Shown one piece after another: positions 8,411-17,938 of a stretch of 64,000 nt of DNA. The position numbers and the translations under genes are program-made. Under the pieces are notes generated by a model, which ran no database searches, was not told where the DNA came from, and saw only the letters and a program-made list of their open reading frames with translations. The DNA is from JACDER01 sp963842575 (lineage in GTDB: Bacteria; Actinomycetota; Thermoleophilia; Gaiellales; Gaiellaceae), in NCBI GenBank assembly GCA_963842575.1, contig CAWJGS010000004.1:558001-622000 (forward strand), in the 5' to 3' direction. The number at the start of each line of letters is the position of its first letter. Within the stretch, counting starts at the first letter, position 1.

Positions 8411-9270
8411 TCGGTTTCGAGCACGCCTGCGCGCCCGTATCTGACCGCGCGCTTGACGGCGCGCTCGTCCAGTCCCTGTTCGAGGAGCCGCTGGCGCAGC
8501 TCGCTCTCCTGCGCCATCTTGAGGAAGAGCCACGCTAGGACCCCGAGCGTGACGATCGACCCCTCGACCATCATCGCCGCCCCGGCGATCTGCTGGTCGG
8601 AGAGCGCCGAGATCCCCCACTGGTTCACGGGATGCTCGTAGAAGGGGTAGAAGACCTTCCCCGACCAGATGAAGACGTTCCCGAGGACCGTCTCGACCAG
8701 CCGGACGAGGAGGACGTAGCCGAGCTTCGCGCCCGTGCCGAACCATTCGGGGCCGGGGAGCACTTCGACGACCGGCGCCCACATGACCGCGCCGAAGGCG
8801 AAGAAGCAGAAGTGCTCGAGCGCGTGGACGGCGCTGTGATGGAGCGCCGCCTGGTACAGGAACGGGATGTGCCAGAGGTAGAGGCTGGCCGCCCAGACCG
8901 GCAGCGCGACGAGCGGATGGAGCAGGAAGCGCAGGCGGAGCACGCCCGGGAGCGAGAGGACCGGCCGCAGGATCGGGCCGGTCAGGCCGAGCACGAAGAG
9001 GAGCGGCGCGAGGTCGCCGAGCAGGATGTGCTGGACCATGTGCATGAACAGGAACTGCTCCTCCCCGAACGCGTCGATCGGCGAGACGAGCGCGACGAGG
9101 ACGAGGAAGAGGCTCGAGCCGAAGCACCAGAGCCGCCAGGCCGCGACCGGCGTCCCCGCCTCGCGCAGCGTCCGGACGCGACGCGCGTAGAGCAGCCCGA
9201 TCAGCAGCGTGGGGATGACCTGGAGCGGCTCGAAGTTCCAGCTCGTCAGGAGCGAGGGCACCGATCCCAA
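8407..9270 (-). CDS. CtaG-family cytochrome c oxidase assembly membrane protein
   Basis: 287 residues with about seven transmembrane segments. The His-rich motifs HMVQHILLGDLAPLL, LWHIPFLYQAALHH and ALEHFCFFAFGAVMW are characteristic of the caa3-type oxidase assembly factor CtaG. Its role in the family is delivery of copper to the oxidase CuB centre. It starts 16 bases away from purM on the opposite strand and overlaps the LanC-like gene downstream. A heme A synthase lies in the same window (47569-48492), consistent with an aerobic chain. Confidence 0.85.
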   Translation of the reverse strand: MGSVPSLLTSWNFEPLQVIPTLLIGLLYARRVRTLREAGTPVAAWRLWCFGSSLFLVLVALVSPIDAFGEEQFLFMHMVQHILLGDLAPLLFVLGLTGPILRPVLSLPGVLRLRFLLHPLVALPVWAASLYLWHIPFLYQAALHHSAVHALEHFCFFAFGAVMWAPVVEVLPGPEWFGTGAKLGYVLLVRLVETVLGNVFIWSGKVFYPFYEHPVNQWGISALSDQQIAGAAMMVEGSIVTLGVLAWLFLKMAQESELRQRLLEQGLDERAVKRAVRYGRAGVLETE

Positions 9271-9286
9271 GTCTAGGATCAGCGTT

Positions 9287-10172
9287 GTGGCGACCTACGA
9301 GGAGGCCGGGGTCTCGATCGAGCGCGGCGAAGCGGTCGTCGGTCGCATCCGCGCGGCCGTGGAGTCCACCGGCACGACCGGGTTCGGGGCCTTCGCGGGC
9401 CTGCATCCACTCGACGACGGGCGGCTTCTCGCGGCGACGATCGACTCGATCGGGACGAAACCGATCGTCGCGCGCCCGCGCGGAAAGCTCCGCAATTGCG
9501 GTGCCGACATGGCCGCGCATTGCATCAACGACGTCATCACCTGCGGCGCCGACCCGCTCGTCCTCCTCGACTATGCCGCGGCCGCGTCGGTCGATCCCGA
9601 GCAGGTCGCCGAGCTCGTCGAGGGAGCGGCCGAGGTGTGCCGCGCGGCGGGCGTCGCCCTGATCGGAGGCGAGACGGCGGAGATGCCGGACGTCTACCGC
9701 GAGGACGAGCTCGACTTCGCCGCGACGTGCGTCGGCGTGGTCGAGCGCGACCGGCTGATCGACGGCTCGGCGGTGCGGGCAGGCGACGTCGTGGTCGGCT
9801 TCCCCTCGGCGGGGGTGCACGCGAACGGCTTCACCCTCGTCCGGCGAGTGCTCGAGGAGGAGGACTACGACGGCGACGATCTGCTCGCGTCCACGCGCCT
9901 TTACCTGGACGACGTACGCCGGCTGCGCGACCGCGCGCACGCCTTCGCGCACGTGACCGGCGGCGGCATTCTCGGAAACCTCTCGCGCGTCGTCCCCGAC
10001 GGGCCTGCGCGCCGAGATCGACTGGGACGCCTGGGAGCGCCCGCCGGTGTTCCAGTGGCTCGCGCGCCACGTCGAGGAGGAAGAGCTGCGCCGCGTCTTC
10101 AACCTCGGGATCGGCTTCTGCGCCGTCCTGCCGGAGGCCGGCGACGACCTCGTGATCGGGAGAATCGTTTGA
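9287..10172 (+). CDS. purM: Phosphoribosylformylglycinamidine cyclo-ligase PurM (frameshifted near 10003)
   Basis: AIR synthetase, converting FGAM plus ATP to aminoimidazole ribonucleotide. GTG at 9287 gives MATYEEAGVSIERGEAVV. Family motifs are clear: ATIDSIGTKP, NCGADMAAHCINDVITCGADP, GGETAEMPDVY and FPSAGVHANGF. After VVPDG one extra C near 10003 shifts the frame; removing it gives LRAEIDWDAWERPPVFQWL and the normal C-terminus. The stop overlaps the purN start as TTGA. It begins the purMNH block, separated from purLF by four minus-strand genes. Confidence 0.93.
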
Positions 10173-10711
10173 TCGGAGTGCTTGTCTCCGGCGAGGGGAC
10201 GAATCTGCAGGCGCTGATCGACGCTGGGCTCCCGGTCGCAGGCGTGATCTCCAGCCGGGCGGGGGCGCGTGCGCTCGCCCGCGCCGAGGAGGCGGGGATC
10301 GAGACCGCGGTGTTCCCCCTGGAGGAGTACGCGACCCGGGAGGAGCGCGACGCGTCGATGGCGGACTGGTTCGAGGAACGGGGCGTGCAGCTGGTCGTGT
10401 GCGCCGGCTTCATGTGGCTACTCCGCCCGCCCTTCCTCGACCGCTACGCCGGCCGCATCGTCAACACGCACTCCGCGCCGCTCCCGGACTTTCCCGGCGC
10501 CCATCCGATCGAGGACGTCCTCGCCGCGGGCGCGCCCGAGACGGCCGCCACCGTCCACTACGTCGACGAGGGCGTCGACACCGGCCCCGTGATCGCAGCC
10601 GAGCGCGTCCCCGTCCTGCCGGGCGACACGGCCGACACGCTGCGGGCACGCGTTCAGGCGGCCGAGCACCGCCTGCTGCCGAAGGTGGTGAGAGAGCTGT
10701 GCGAGCGCTGA
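10169..10711 (+). CDS. purN: Phosphoribosylglycinamide formyltransferase PurN
   Basis: 10-formyl-THF-dependent GAR transformylase of purine synthesis; 180 residues, usual length. TTG at 10169 overlaps the purM stop as TTGA and gives MIGVLVSGEGTNLQALIDA, the normal N-terminus. Catalytic elements are present: the Asn-His-Asp set in IVNTHSAPLPDFPGAH and TVHYVDEGVDTGPVI. The last 13 bases overlap purH, which implies translational coupling of purM, purN and purH. Confidence 0.93.
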   Translation: MIGVLVSGEGTNLQALIDAGLPVAGVISSRAGARALARAEEAGIETAVFPLEEYATREERDASMADWFEERGVQLVVCAGFMWLLRPPFLDRYAGRIVNTHSAPLPDFPGAHPIEDVLAAGAPETAATVHYVDEGVDTGPVIAAERVPVLPGDTADTLRARVQAAEHRLLPKVVRELCER

Positions 10712-12184
10712 TCTCGGTCTACGACCGGAGCGGCCTCGAGGTCTTCGCACGAGAGCTGGCCGACCTCGGTGTCGAGCTCGTCACGACCGGCGGCTCGACC
10801 GAGACCTTCCTGCGCGAGCTCGGCCTCGATCCGACCTCGATCGAGGTTCCGCAGATGCTCGGCGGCCGCGTCAAGACGCTCCATCCGCGCGTCCACGCCG
10901 CGATCCTTGCGCGGCGCGACCGGGAGGAGGACATCGCCACCCTGAACGAGAACAAGATCGACCCGTTCGACCTCGTCGTCGTCAACCTCTACCCGTTTAC
11001 GAGCGAGCCGGGCGTCGAGCTGATCGACGTCGGCGGGCCGGCAATGCTCCGCGGCGCCGCCAAGAACTTCGCGTACGTCGCGGCGGTCTGCGATCCCGCC
11101 GACTACGAGACGGTGCTGGAGGAAGTCCGCGAAACCGGCGAGATCTCGTCCGAGACGCGGCGCACGCTCGCGGCCAAGGTTTTCGCGCACACCTCCGCGT
11201 ACGACGCGGCGGTCACGCGCTGGCTCACGGCAGACGAGCCGCTCCCAGAGCGGCTCAGCGCATCCTTCGTGAAGGAGCTCGACCTCGCGTACGGCGAGAA
11301 CCCGCATCAGCGGGCCGCCTACTATCGCGGCCCGGGGCAGCATCTCCTGTCCGACGTCGAGAAGCTCCACGGCCGCGACCTCTCCTTCATCAACCTGTAC
11401 GACCTCGCAGCCGCGGTCGGGTTGCTCGTGGAGCTCGGGGACGAGCCAGCGTGCGTGATCGTCAAGCACGCCAACCCGTGCGGAGCGGCGGTCGCGGACA
11501 CGATCGAGCGCGCGTACGAGCTCGCCTATGCCGGCGACCCGCTCTCGGCCTTCGGGATGGTCTGCGTCGTCAACCGTCCCGTGACGGGCGCGCTCGGCGA
11601 GGAGCTCGCCCAGCGGTTCGTCGACGTCCTCTACGCGCCCGCGTACGACGAGGCGGCACTCGAGGCACTGCAGCGCAAGCCGGCAACGCGGATCCTGCGC
11701 GGGCCTGTCGTCGACTGCGGTGGTCTCGACTTCAAGCGTGTCCCGGGCGGAATCCTCGCGCAGGAGCCGGACCTCTTGCTGGAGACCCGGGAAGAGATGG
11801 AGCTCGTCTGCGGCGCGGTGGACGAGGCAGGCTGGCGCGATCTCCTCTTCGCCTGGACGGTGTGCAAGCACGTCACGTCCAACGCGATCGTGATCGCGCG
11901 CGACCGTCAGGCCCTGGGGATCGGCGCGGGGCAGCAGAGCAGGGTGGACGCGGTGCGGCTCGCGGTCGAGAAGGCGCGCGACCGGGGGCACGACCTGACA
12001 GGCGCGGTGCTCGCGTCGGATGCGTTCTTCCCGTTCGCCGACGGGCCGCAGCTCGCCCTCGACGCTGGAGTGCGAGGCGGTGATCCAGCCTGGCGGGTCC
12101 AAGCGCGACTCAGAGGTGGTCGAGGCGGTCGAGGCCGCCGGCGCCGCCATGGTGCTCACGCACCACCGGCACTTCAGGCACTGA
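10699..12184 (+). CDS. purH: Bifunctional AICAR transformylase/IMP cyclohydrolase PurH (frameshifted near 12074)
   Basis: Catalyses the last two steps to IMP. GTG at 10699 gives MRALISVYDRSGLEVFARE, the start of the IMP cyclohydrolase (MGS-like) domain, followed by GGRVKTLHPRVHAAIL. The transformylase domain has YGENPHQRAAYYRG, VKHANPCGAA and TVCKHVTSNAIV. Near 12074 one extra base after LALDAG breaks the frame; removing it gives VEAVIQPGGSKRDSEVVEA and an end at HHRHFRH. A longer open frame that runs into the sigma factor is an artefact of this shift. Confidence 0.93.
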
Positions 12185-12216
12185 AACGTTTTTCGGCCGT
12201 CGCCGGATATACGGGC

Positions 12217-12768
12217 ATGAAGACCGACGCCGAGCTCGTCAGAGAGGCCCGCCGAGACCCGGAGGCGCTGGCCGAGCTCTATCGCCGTCACGCGGAGCGT
12301 CTCCATTCCTGGCTCCGGGCGCAGGTTGCCCCGCAGATTGCCTGCGAGCTCACGGCCGAGACGTTCGCCCAGGCGGCGCTCTCGCTCCGGCGCTTCACGG
12401 ATCCTGGCGGGGGCTCGGCGTCGCCGTGGCTCTTCGGGATCGCCAAGAACCTCCTTCGACGCTACTACGAGCACGAGCGCGTCGATCGCCGGGCGCGCCG
12501 GCGGCTGGGGATGCCGGGGAGCGCGCACGATCCGAACCTCGCGCGCGTCGAGGAGCGCGACCGCGCCGAGCGCATGACGCCCAGCCTGGTCGCCGCCTTG
12601 GCCACCCTTCCTCCAGGTCAGCGTCGGGCGCTGGAGCTTCGCGTGATCGAGGAGCTTCCGTACGAACAGGTGGCCTCGTCCCTTTGCTGCTCGGAGGGCG
12701 CGGCCCGCATTCGCGTGACGCGCGCCCTCGGATCGCTCTCCGAACGCCTGAAAGGAGTTTCCGCATGA
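12217..12768 (+). CDS. Sigma-70 family (ECF-like) RNA polymerase sigma factor
   Basis: 183 residues with region 2 (LYRRHAERLHSWLRAQ to LTAETFAQAALSLRRF, about residues 17-65) and region 4 (LPPGQRRALELRVIEELPYE then a helix-turn-helix, about residues 128-180). This two-domain layout is that of extracytoplasmic-function sigma factors. ATG at 12217 lies 33 bases after purH. Its stop overlaps the next ATG as ATGA, linking it to a single-pass membrane protein that may be its regulator. Confidence 0.88.
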   Translation: MKTDAELVREARRDPEALAELYRRHAERLHSWLRAQVAPQIACELTAETFAQAALSLRRFTDPGGGSASPWLFGIAKNLLRRYYEHERVDRRARRRLGMPGSAHDPNLARVEERDRAERMTPSLVAALATLPPGQRRALELRVIEELPYEQVASSLCCSEGAARIRVTRALGSLSERLKGVSA

Positions 12769-13309
12769 CCCAGCTTGCCCCCGAGCTCGAGACGATCGGA
12801 CGCCAACTCCGCCTCGCCTACACGGCCCGCCTGCGCCGGCGGCGCCGGCTCCGCCTCGCCACCGTCGCGACCTGCGGCCTGCTCGCCTTCGGCGGGGCTG
12901 CCTACGCCTCCGGCGTCGCCGACGACCTCGGCCTCGATCCCACCAGGTGGGAGATCCTGAGCGGGGGTTCTGTCGACGGCGGCAAGGGAGCGTTCGTGCA
13001 CGCGCGGAACCTGCAGGACGGTGGTCGTCGACCTTCATGGTCGAGCACGACGCGGGAATGGACCGCTACGACGCATTCCTGCTGCACGAGAAGACGGTCG
13101 ACGCGGCCGGCGGTGGGGGCGAGTCCGGCGCGCTCTGCACGCGCGGGCAGCTGACGCGGATCGAGCAGGAGTCGCTCGACGCGCTCCGCGCCGGTGCGAC
13201 GCCCGCCTCGGCGATCAGCTGCCGCGGACGGGAGTACGGCATCGAGACCGCGCAGCGCGTCTTCACCGGCGTTGAGCCCGCGGCGAACCTCATGCCCGGT
13301 GTCGAGTAG
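12765..13309 (+). CDS. Single-pass membrane protein paired with the sigma factor (frameshifted near 13020)
   Basis: About 181 residues once the frame change near 13020 is repaired. This is the one shift that looks like a missing base. A basic segment (RLRRRRRLR) precedes one transmembrane helix (about residues 33-52), and the rest should lie outside the cell. Cysteines in GALCTRG and AISCRGREYG could form a disulfide. I recognise no anti-sigma motif such as a ZAS HxxxCxxC. Position and ATGA coupling to the sigma gene suggest a partner or regulator, which is inference. Confidence 0.65.
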
Positions 13310-14462
13310 CTACGAGAGACTCGCCTGCCGCCGGCGAAGCAGATCCAGCAGCTCCGCGAGCTCGTCGCGACGCGCCTGGAGGGCCTCCAGCCCCTCGGGT
13401 TCGCTGCCCCTTCCTTCCGCTCGAGCCGTGACGCGTCCGATCCGCTGGTCGAGGCGCCCGATCCACCGCTCGACGTGTTCAGCGCCGTGCCCCAGGACAT
13501 AACCGACGCGGCCGGCAACCCGGGCCTCCCTCAGAGTCCGCGCGCGCGTCCGCACGAGCCTGGCCCACTCGCGCGGTCCACCGTCGAAACCGGAAGGGGC
13601 CGGACCTGCCTCGCCGGAATCGGTGCGCGCCAGTCCGAGGGCCTCGAGATCGAGGGCGACTGCGACCTTCGAGCTCTGCGCCCTGGCCTCGTCGAGCAGC
13701 TCGACCGCGACGCGATAGAGCTCGGCGTCGTAGCGGTTCGCCTCCTCCGCCGCGCGCCGCACCTCGGAAGGCACGTCGCCGCCGCGCGGACGCCGGTCAT
13801 TCACGCGGGACCAATCGGTGAGGATGGAGTCGATGCCGAAGCGGCGGCCGAGGAGCGCCAGCGACTCGTCCAGCCGCTCAGTCAGACCCACAAAGGCGAA
13901 GCGGGTTCGCAGATTCTGCTTCGCCTCCTCCAGCATTGCGGCGGTGACGGGCGAGAACGGCACGGGTGAGTTACAGAGGAAGCGAGTGTGGAGGTTGTCC
14001 GGCACGTAGGCGAGGTGGGAAAAGACGAGCTCGGGCGGAGTCTCCTGGCTCAGCGGATCGAACTGCGTCGGCCTGCCCCCGTTTGGGTCGAGGCATACCG
14101 ATCGGGGCTTGGACCCCGTACGCACCACCCGTGCCCGTTTCGAAGGTGGGTAGAGCTGGCCGTAGTAGTGCGACAGTGCCCGCTCGACCGGCTCGCGGAG
14201 GAACGTGATGAAGTCGGCCTCCACCGACGGGCTCGACACGTACACCCCGAAGGGCGTGTGTCCGGTCAGCACGCGTGCGCCGGGGTCGGAGAGAGCCTCG
14301 CGACAGCGTCGAATCCGGGTCGCGTCGACGCCGCCCGCCGCCCTTGAAGACGTTACCGGTGTTGCGTTGCCCGACCGGGTCGGCGGCGGCGAGAACCGCT
14401 CTCACTGCCGTCCCACCCGTCTTCGGGACGTGAACGAAGACCAGTCGTCGCGCGGGGCTCAG
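13310..14462 (-). CDS. Sulfotransferase-family protein (frameshifted near 14338)
   Basis: About 383 residues. The PAPS 5'-phosphosulfate loop is VFVHVPKTGGTAVR near the N-terminus, and the 3'-phosphate motif is FLREPVERALSHYYGQ. This is the type-2 sulfotransferase pattern for sugar or glycan targets. One extra G near 14338 splits it; repaired, NVFKGGG continues as VDATRIRRCREAL. No ATG, GTG or TTG precedes the P-loop in frame. A CTG at 14462 overlaps the upstream reductase stop as CTGA. The C-terminal 100 residues are helical and charged. It ends one base from the convergent gene at 13309. Confidence 0.75.
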
Positions 14463-14999
14463 GCCGTCCAGAAGCGGTAGAAGACCGGCCCGGGCTGCTG
14501 CTGGCGGATCGGCGAAAACGAACGGGAGCGCGTCCTCGAGCTTGCGCGCGTTCTCGAGCCCGCCTGCCGGCGCGGGCTCGTATCCCGCGTCGCGGATCAG
14601 CTGCTCTGTCGTCTCGCGCGCCTCGTCCTCGCCCGCCCAGGGCATCGACGGCCGCTCCTGCTGCTCGTCCAGCTTGTCGTAGGCGGCGGCGAAGTTGAGG
14701 TTGAACGCCTTCGCGGTCGGACCGCCGGTGATCGACTTGACCTCGTGGGCGAGCGACTCGAACTCCTCGTTGCGACCGTCGAGGGCGTTGGTCGCATCGA
14801 TCGCGAGCTTCCCCTCGAGTCCGCTCACCTTCCCGAGCGCATCCGCGATCGCGTTCGACGGAAGCGCGACCAGGACGGCGTCGGAATCCGACGCGTCGCC
14901 ACCGTCGCGGCCGAGCTCCTGCACGTCGTGGCCAGTCTTGCGCCAACGCTTCGCGAGACCTCCGCCGACGTTCCCTCTCCCCACTACGGTGACCTTCAT
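14459..14999 (-). CDS. NADPH-dependent F420 reductase-like oxidoreductase (frameshifted near 14482)
   Basis: About 180 residues. MKVTVVGRGNVGGGLAKRW is a Rossmann NADP-binding start, and VLVALPSNAIADAL, KAFNLNFAAAY and AGGLENARKLEDALPF follow the F420H2:NADP oxidoreductase family. Such enzymes exchange hydride between NADPH and F420 or act on other small substrates. In the raw frame it runs into the sulfotransferase. Removing one G near 14482 gives the typical ending PVFYRFWTA and a stop at 14459. Divergent from the cystathionine beta-synthase gene with a 26-base gap. Confidence 0.8.
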
Positions 15000-15025
15000 C
15001 CGACGGCACATTACTCTTCGCGCAC

Positions 15026-16432
15026 ATGGCCCGGGAGTACCCGACCGTCCTCGAGCTCGTCGGCCACACGCCGCTGGTGCGGCTCCAGCGGATCGTCCCC
15101 TCGGGATCCGCCACCGTCGTGGTCAAGCTCGAGTACCTGAACCCCGGCGGGTCGATAAAGGACCGGATCGGGATCACGATGATCGAAGCCGCCGAGCGCG
15201 AGGGGAAGCTCAAGCCTGGCGGGACGATCGTCGAGCCGACCTCCGGCAACACCGGCACCGGTCTCGCGATCGCGGCCGCGCTCAAGGGGTACCGCTGCAT
15301 TTTCGTCATGCCCGACAAGATGAGCCAGGAGAAGATTTCGCTCCTGCGCGCGTACGGCGCCGAGGTGGTCATCTGCCCCTACGCGGTCGCGCCGGAGTCG
15401 CCGGAGAGCTACTACTCGGTCTCCGACCGGCTGGCCGAGGAGATCCCTGGCGCGTACAAGCCCGACCAGTACACGAACCCCGCCAACCCGGACGCGCACT
15501 ACGAGACGACCGGCCCTGAGATCTGGGAGCAAACCGGCGGTGAGCTCGATGCACTGGTGATCGCAGTGGGGACGGGCGGAACGATCACTGGAGTCGCGCG
15601 CTACCTGAAGGAGCAGAAGCCGGACCTGCTCGTCGTCGGCGCCGATCCGGAAGGCTCGATCTACACCTCCGGCGACAGGATGCACCCCTACCTGGTGGAA
15701 GGCGTGGGCGAGGACTTCTGGCCGAAGACGTTCGACCCCTCCGTGGTCGACCAGTGGGAGACGGTCTCCGACCGCGACTCGTTCTTGACGGCGCGGCGCA
15801 TGGCGCGCGAGGAAGGGCTGCTGATCGGAGGCTCGGGCGGCACTGCCGTGCATGCCGCGGTCGAGGTGGCGAAACGGCTCGGCGAAGGGAAGACGGTCGT
15901 CACCCTCGTCCCGGACACCGGCCGCGCCTACCTCTCGAAGTTCTACGACGACAACTACATGATCGATCTCGGCTTCCTCGAGCGGAAGGGACAGGTGCCG
16001 ACCGTTGAAGAGGTACTGCGCTTCAAGAAGGTCGAAGTGCCCGGCATCCCCGACCTCATCACCATCGAGTCGCACCAGAAGGTCGGGGAGGCGATCGACC
16101 TCATGCAGCAGTACTCGATCTCCCAGCTCCCGGTCGTCCGCAATGCTCCGATCGAGTCGCTCGCGGACGTGATCGGCTCCCTGCAGGAGCGCGGGCTGCT
16201 CGATCGAGTCTTCCGCAATCCCGACGCGCTGAACGAGGAGGTCGCCGCGGCGATGGGCCCGCCGCTCACCGCCGTGGACGCCGCCGAGTCCATCGACCAG
16301 GTATTCACGGACCTCAGCGGCGGGAGCGCGGCCGTCGTGGTCGCGCGCGCGGGCCGGCCGGCCGGGATGCTGACGCGCGCCGACCTGCTCGAATATCTCG
16401 CCCACCACCGGGGCGACGGCCTACGCCCGTAG
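15026..16432 (+). CDS. cbs: Cystathionine beta-synthase (PLP enzyme with C-terminal CBS domains)
   Basis: 468 residues. The PLP fold starts VLELVGHTPLVRLQRI. The Schiff-base Lys is in GGSIKDRIG (near residue 45). The PLP-phosphate and Asn loops are PTSGNTGTG and VGTGGTITGVA. After about residue 325, paired CBS modules follow (TIESHQKVGEAIDLMQQYSISQLPVV and PPLTAVDAAESIDQVF), which separates this from plain cysteine synthase. Reaction: homocysteine plus serine to cystathionine, in reverse transsulfuration; some relatives use O-acetylserine. ATG at 15026 follows a 26-base divergent gap. Confidence 0.9.
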   Translation: MAREYPTVLELVGHTPLVRLQRIVPSGSATVVVKLEYLNPGGSIKDRIGITMIEAAEREGKLKPGGTIVEPTSGNTGTGLAIAAALKGYRCIFVMPDKMSQEKISLLRAYGAEVVICPYAVAPESPESYYSVSDRLAEEIPGAYKPDQYTNPANPDAHYETTGPEIWEQTGGELDALVIAVGTGGTITGVARYLKEQKPDLLVVGADPEGSIYTSGDRMHPYLVEGVGEDFWPKTFDPSVVDQWETVSDRDSFLTARRMAREEGLLIGGSGGTAVHAAVEVAKRLGEGKTVVTLVPDTGRAYLSKFYDDNYMIDLGFLERKGQVPTVEEVLRFKKVEVPGIPDLITIESHQKVGEAIDLMQQYSISQLPVVRNAPIESLADVIGSLQERGLLDRVFRNPDALNEEVAAAMGPPLTAVDAAESIDQVFTDLSGGSAAVVVARAGRPAGMLTRADLLEYLAHHRGDGLRP

Positions 16433-16470
16433 AAGCTCGCGCCTACCGCGAGCCGGGCGACCTGCGGGCG

Positions 16471-17307
16471 ATGCAGCGGCTTGCGGAGCGAACCTGGCGC
16501 GTGGATCCGGCGACCGCGCAGGAGACGGTCGGCGACCTCGCCTGGATGACGCGTCAGCACGCGGGCCGCGAGCACGAATGGAAGCGACAGGTGTGGCTCG
16601 AGGACGGCGAGATCGTCGCCTGGGGCTGGATCAAGCCGCCCGGCGCGCGTCTCTTCTGGGAGGTCGATCCGCGCCGGTCTGAGCTGCTGGACGAGGTCTT
16701 CGGCTGGTTCGAGGCGACGGCGGAGGAGCGCCCTCTGGCGGTGGCGGTCCGGGCGCCGAACGGGGCCGCCGTCGCGGCGCTCGAGACGCGCGGTTTCGTC
16801 CACGATCCGGAGGTTCCCTGGATCCGGCTGAACGCGCGCGGTCTCGAGCACGTCCCCGAGCCGGCCGTGCCCGACGGCTACCGGCTCGCCACGATGTCCG
16901 AGGCTCGGGACGTTGCGGCGCGCGTCGCCGTCCACCGGGCCGCGTTCGATCCCTCGCGCGTCACCGAGGAGAGCTACGCGCGGGTGATGGCCGAGTGGCC
17001 GTACCGGCCGGACCTCGACTGCGTGGTGGTCGCGCCCGACGGCTCGTTCGCGTCGTACGCGCTCGGCTGGATCGACGAGGCGAACCGCACCGGCCTGCTC
17101 GAGCCGGTCGGGACGCATCCCGATCACCGGCGCCGCGGCCTGGCCCGCGCCGCCTGCCTCCTTGCCCTGCGCCAGCTGCGCGCGACCGGCGCGACGAAAG
17201 CGCTGGTCGGGAGCCGCGGGGACGCCGCCTACCCAGTCCCGAGCCTGCTGTACGAGGCGATCGGCTTCCGCGAGCTGACGCGTTCGCTCATATACGCCAG
17301 GGACTAA
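16471..17307 (+). CDS. Tandem GNAT-domain N-acetyltransferase
   Basis: 278 residues from the ATG at 16471. Two GNAT-like halves are seen. The second carries the acetyl-CoA loop VGTHPDHRRRGLARAACLL (about residues 210-230) and ends with YEAIGFRELTRSLIYA. The first half (EIVAWGWIKPPGARLFWEVDP) lacks a clear loop. The open frame continues upstream with ARAYREPGDLRAM, which resembles the missing first strand of a GNAT, but no usual start codon exists there; the true start may overlap the CBS stop at about 16430. Substrate unknown. Its last four bases overlap the convergent LON-domain gene. Confidence 0.8.
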   Translation: MQRLAERTWRVDPATAQETVGDLAWMTRQHAGREHEWKRQVWLEDGEIVAWGWIKPPGARLFWEVDPRRSELLDEVFGWFEATAEERPLAVAVRAPNGAAVAALETRGFVHDPEVPWIRLNARGLEHVPEPAVPDGYRLATMSEARDVAARVAVHRAAFDPSRVTEESYARVMAEWPYRPDLDCVVVAPDGSFASYALGWIDEANRTGLLEPVGTHPDHRRRGLARAACLLALRQLRATGATKALVGSRGDAAYPVPSLLYEAIGFRELTRSLIYARD

Positions 17308-17915
17308 TCCGTCGAGACCTTGCCGTTCTGGGAGGCCCGCTCGCGGACTTCCTGCTCCAGCGCGACGGTGCTGACGGCGTTCTCCAGCAGCTCGGCGACG
17401 ACGTGCATCCGCCGCGCCTCCGAGCGCTGCTCGAGCAGCTGCTGCTTGACCTCCGCGCCGAAGTCGACACGGGCGGCGAGTTGGAAGGACAGGAATCCGG
17501 CCTCGGGATCGGGATCGTCCACCTCCGACTCGGTGAGCTCTTTCAGCTGGGCGAACTGCTCGATAGCTCGTTCGACATCGTCGTCTTCGGGCGGATCCTC
17601 GTCGTCACCGACGTGCTCGACCTCGGCCGTGTGGAACGCGCGCCCGCGCGTCAGCTCCAGCAACCGGAACCGCTCGCGCCCTTCCACGAGGATGTTCAAC
17701 CGGCCGTCCTCGAACCGTTCGAGCACGTCGGAGACCGCCGCGAGCGTGCCGATCTCGCGCAGCCCCCGCTCGTCCGCGAACACGAGCCCGAACTCCCCGT
17801 CGTGGGCGAGGCACTCGGCGATCAGCTCCTTGTACCGGTCCTCGAAGATATGCAGCGGCACGCGCTCCGTCGGCAGGAGGACGAGCTCGAGCGGAAAGAG
17901 TCCGATCTCGGCCAT
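17304..17915 (-). CDS. LON substrate-binding (N-terminal) domain protein
   Basis: 203 residues. MAEIGLFPLELVLLPTERVPLHIFEDRYKEL is the classic opening of the Lon N-terminal domain, followed by GTLAAVSDVLERFEDGRLNILVEG. There is no AAA or protease domain, so it is a stand-alone LON domain protein. Such proteins probably bind substrates; their cellular role is poorly known. The C-terminal third is acidic and helical. It is divergent from bolA with 23 bases between the starts. Confidence 0.88.
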   Translation of the reverse strand: MAEIGLFPLELVLLPTERVPLHIFEDRYKELIAECLAHDGEFGLVFADERGLREIGTLAAVSDVLERFEDGRLNILVEGRERFRLLELTRGRAFHTAEVEHVGDDEDPPEDDDVERAIEQFAQLKELTESEVDDPDPEAGFLSFQLAARVDFGAEVKQQLLEQRSEARRMHVVAELLENAVSTVALEQEVRERASQNGKVSTD

Positions 17916-17938
17916 CCCCCAAAGACTACGATGGCCAC

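Noticed and set aside
7385..10102. Minus-strand ORF of 905 codons spanning the LanC-like gene, ctaG and purM
   Set aside because: Only its last 341 codons are the real LanC-like gene; the rest is out-of-frame with ctaG and antisense to purM.
10399..12768. Long ORF joining purH to the sigma factor
   Set aside because: A one-base insertion near 12074 hides the purH stop; repaired, purH ends at 12184 and the sigma gene has its own ATG.
13971..15011. Apparent reductase-sulfotransferase fusion
   Set aside because: Removing one G near 14482 gives the normal reductase C-terminus PVFYRFWTA and a stop, followed by the sulfotransferase.
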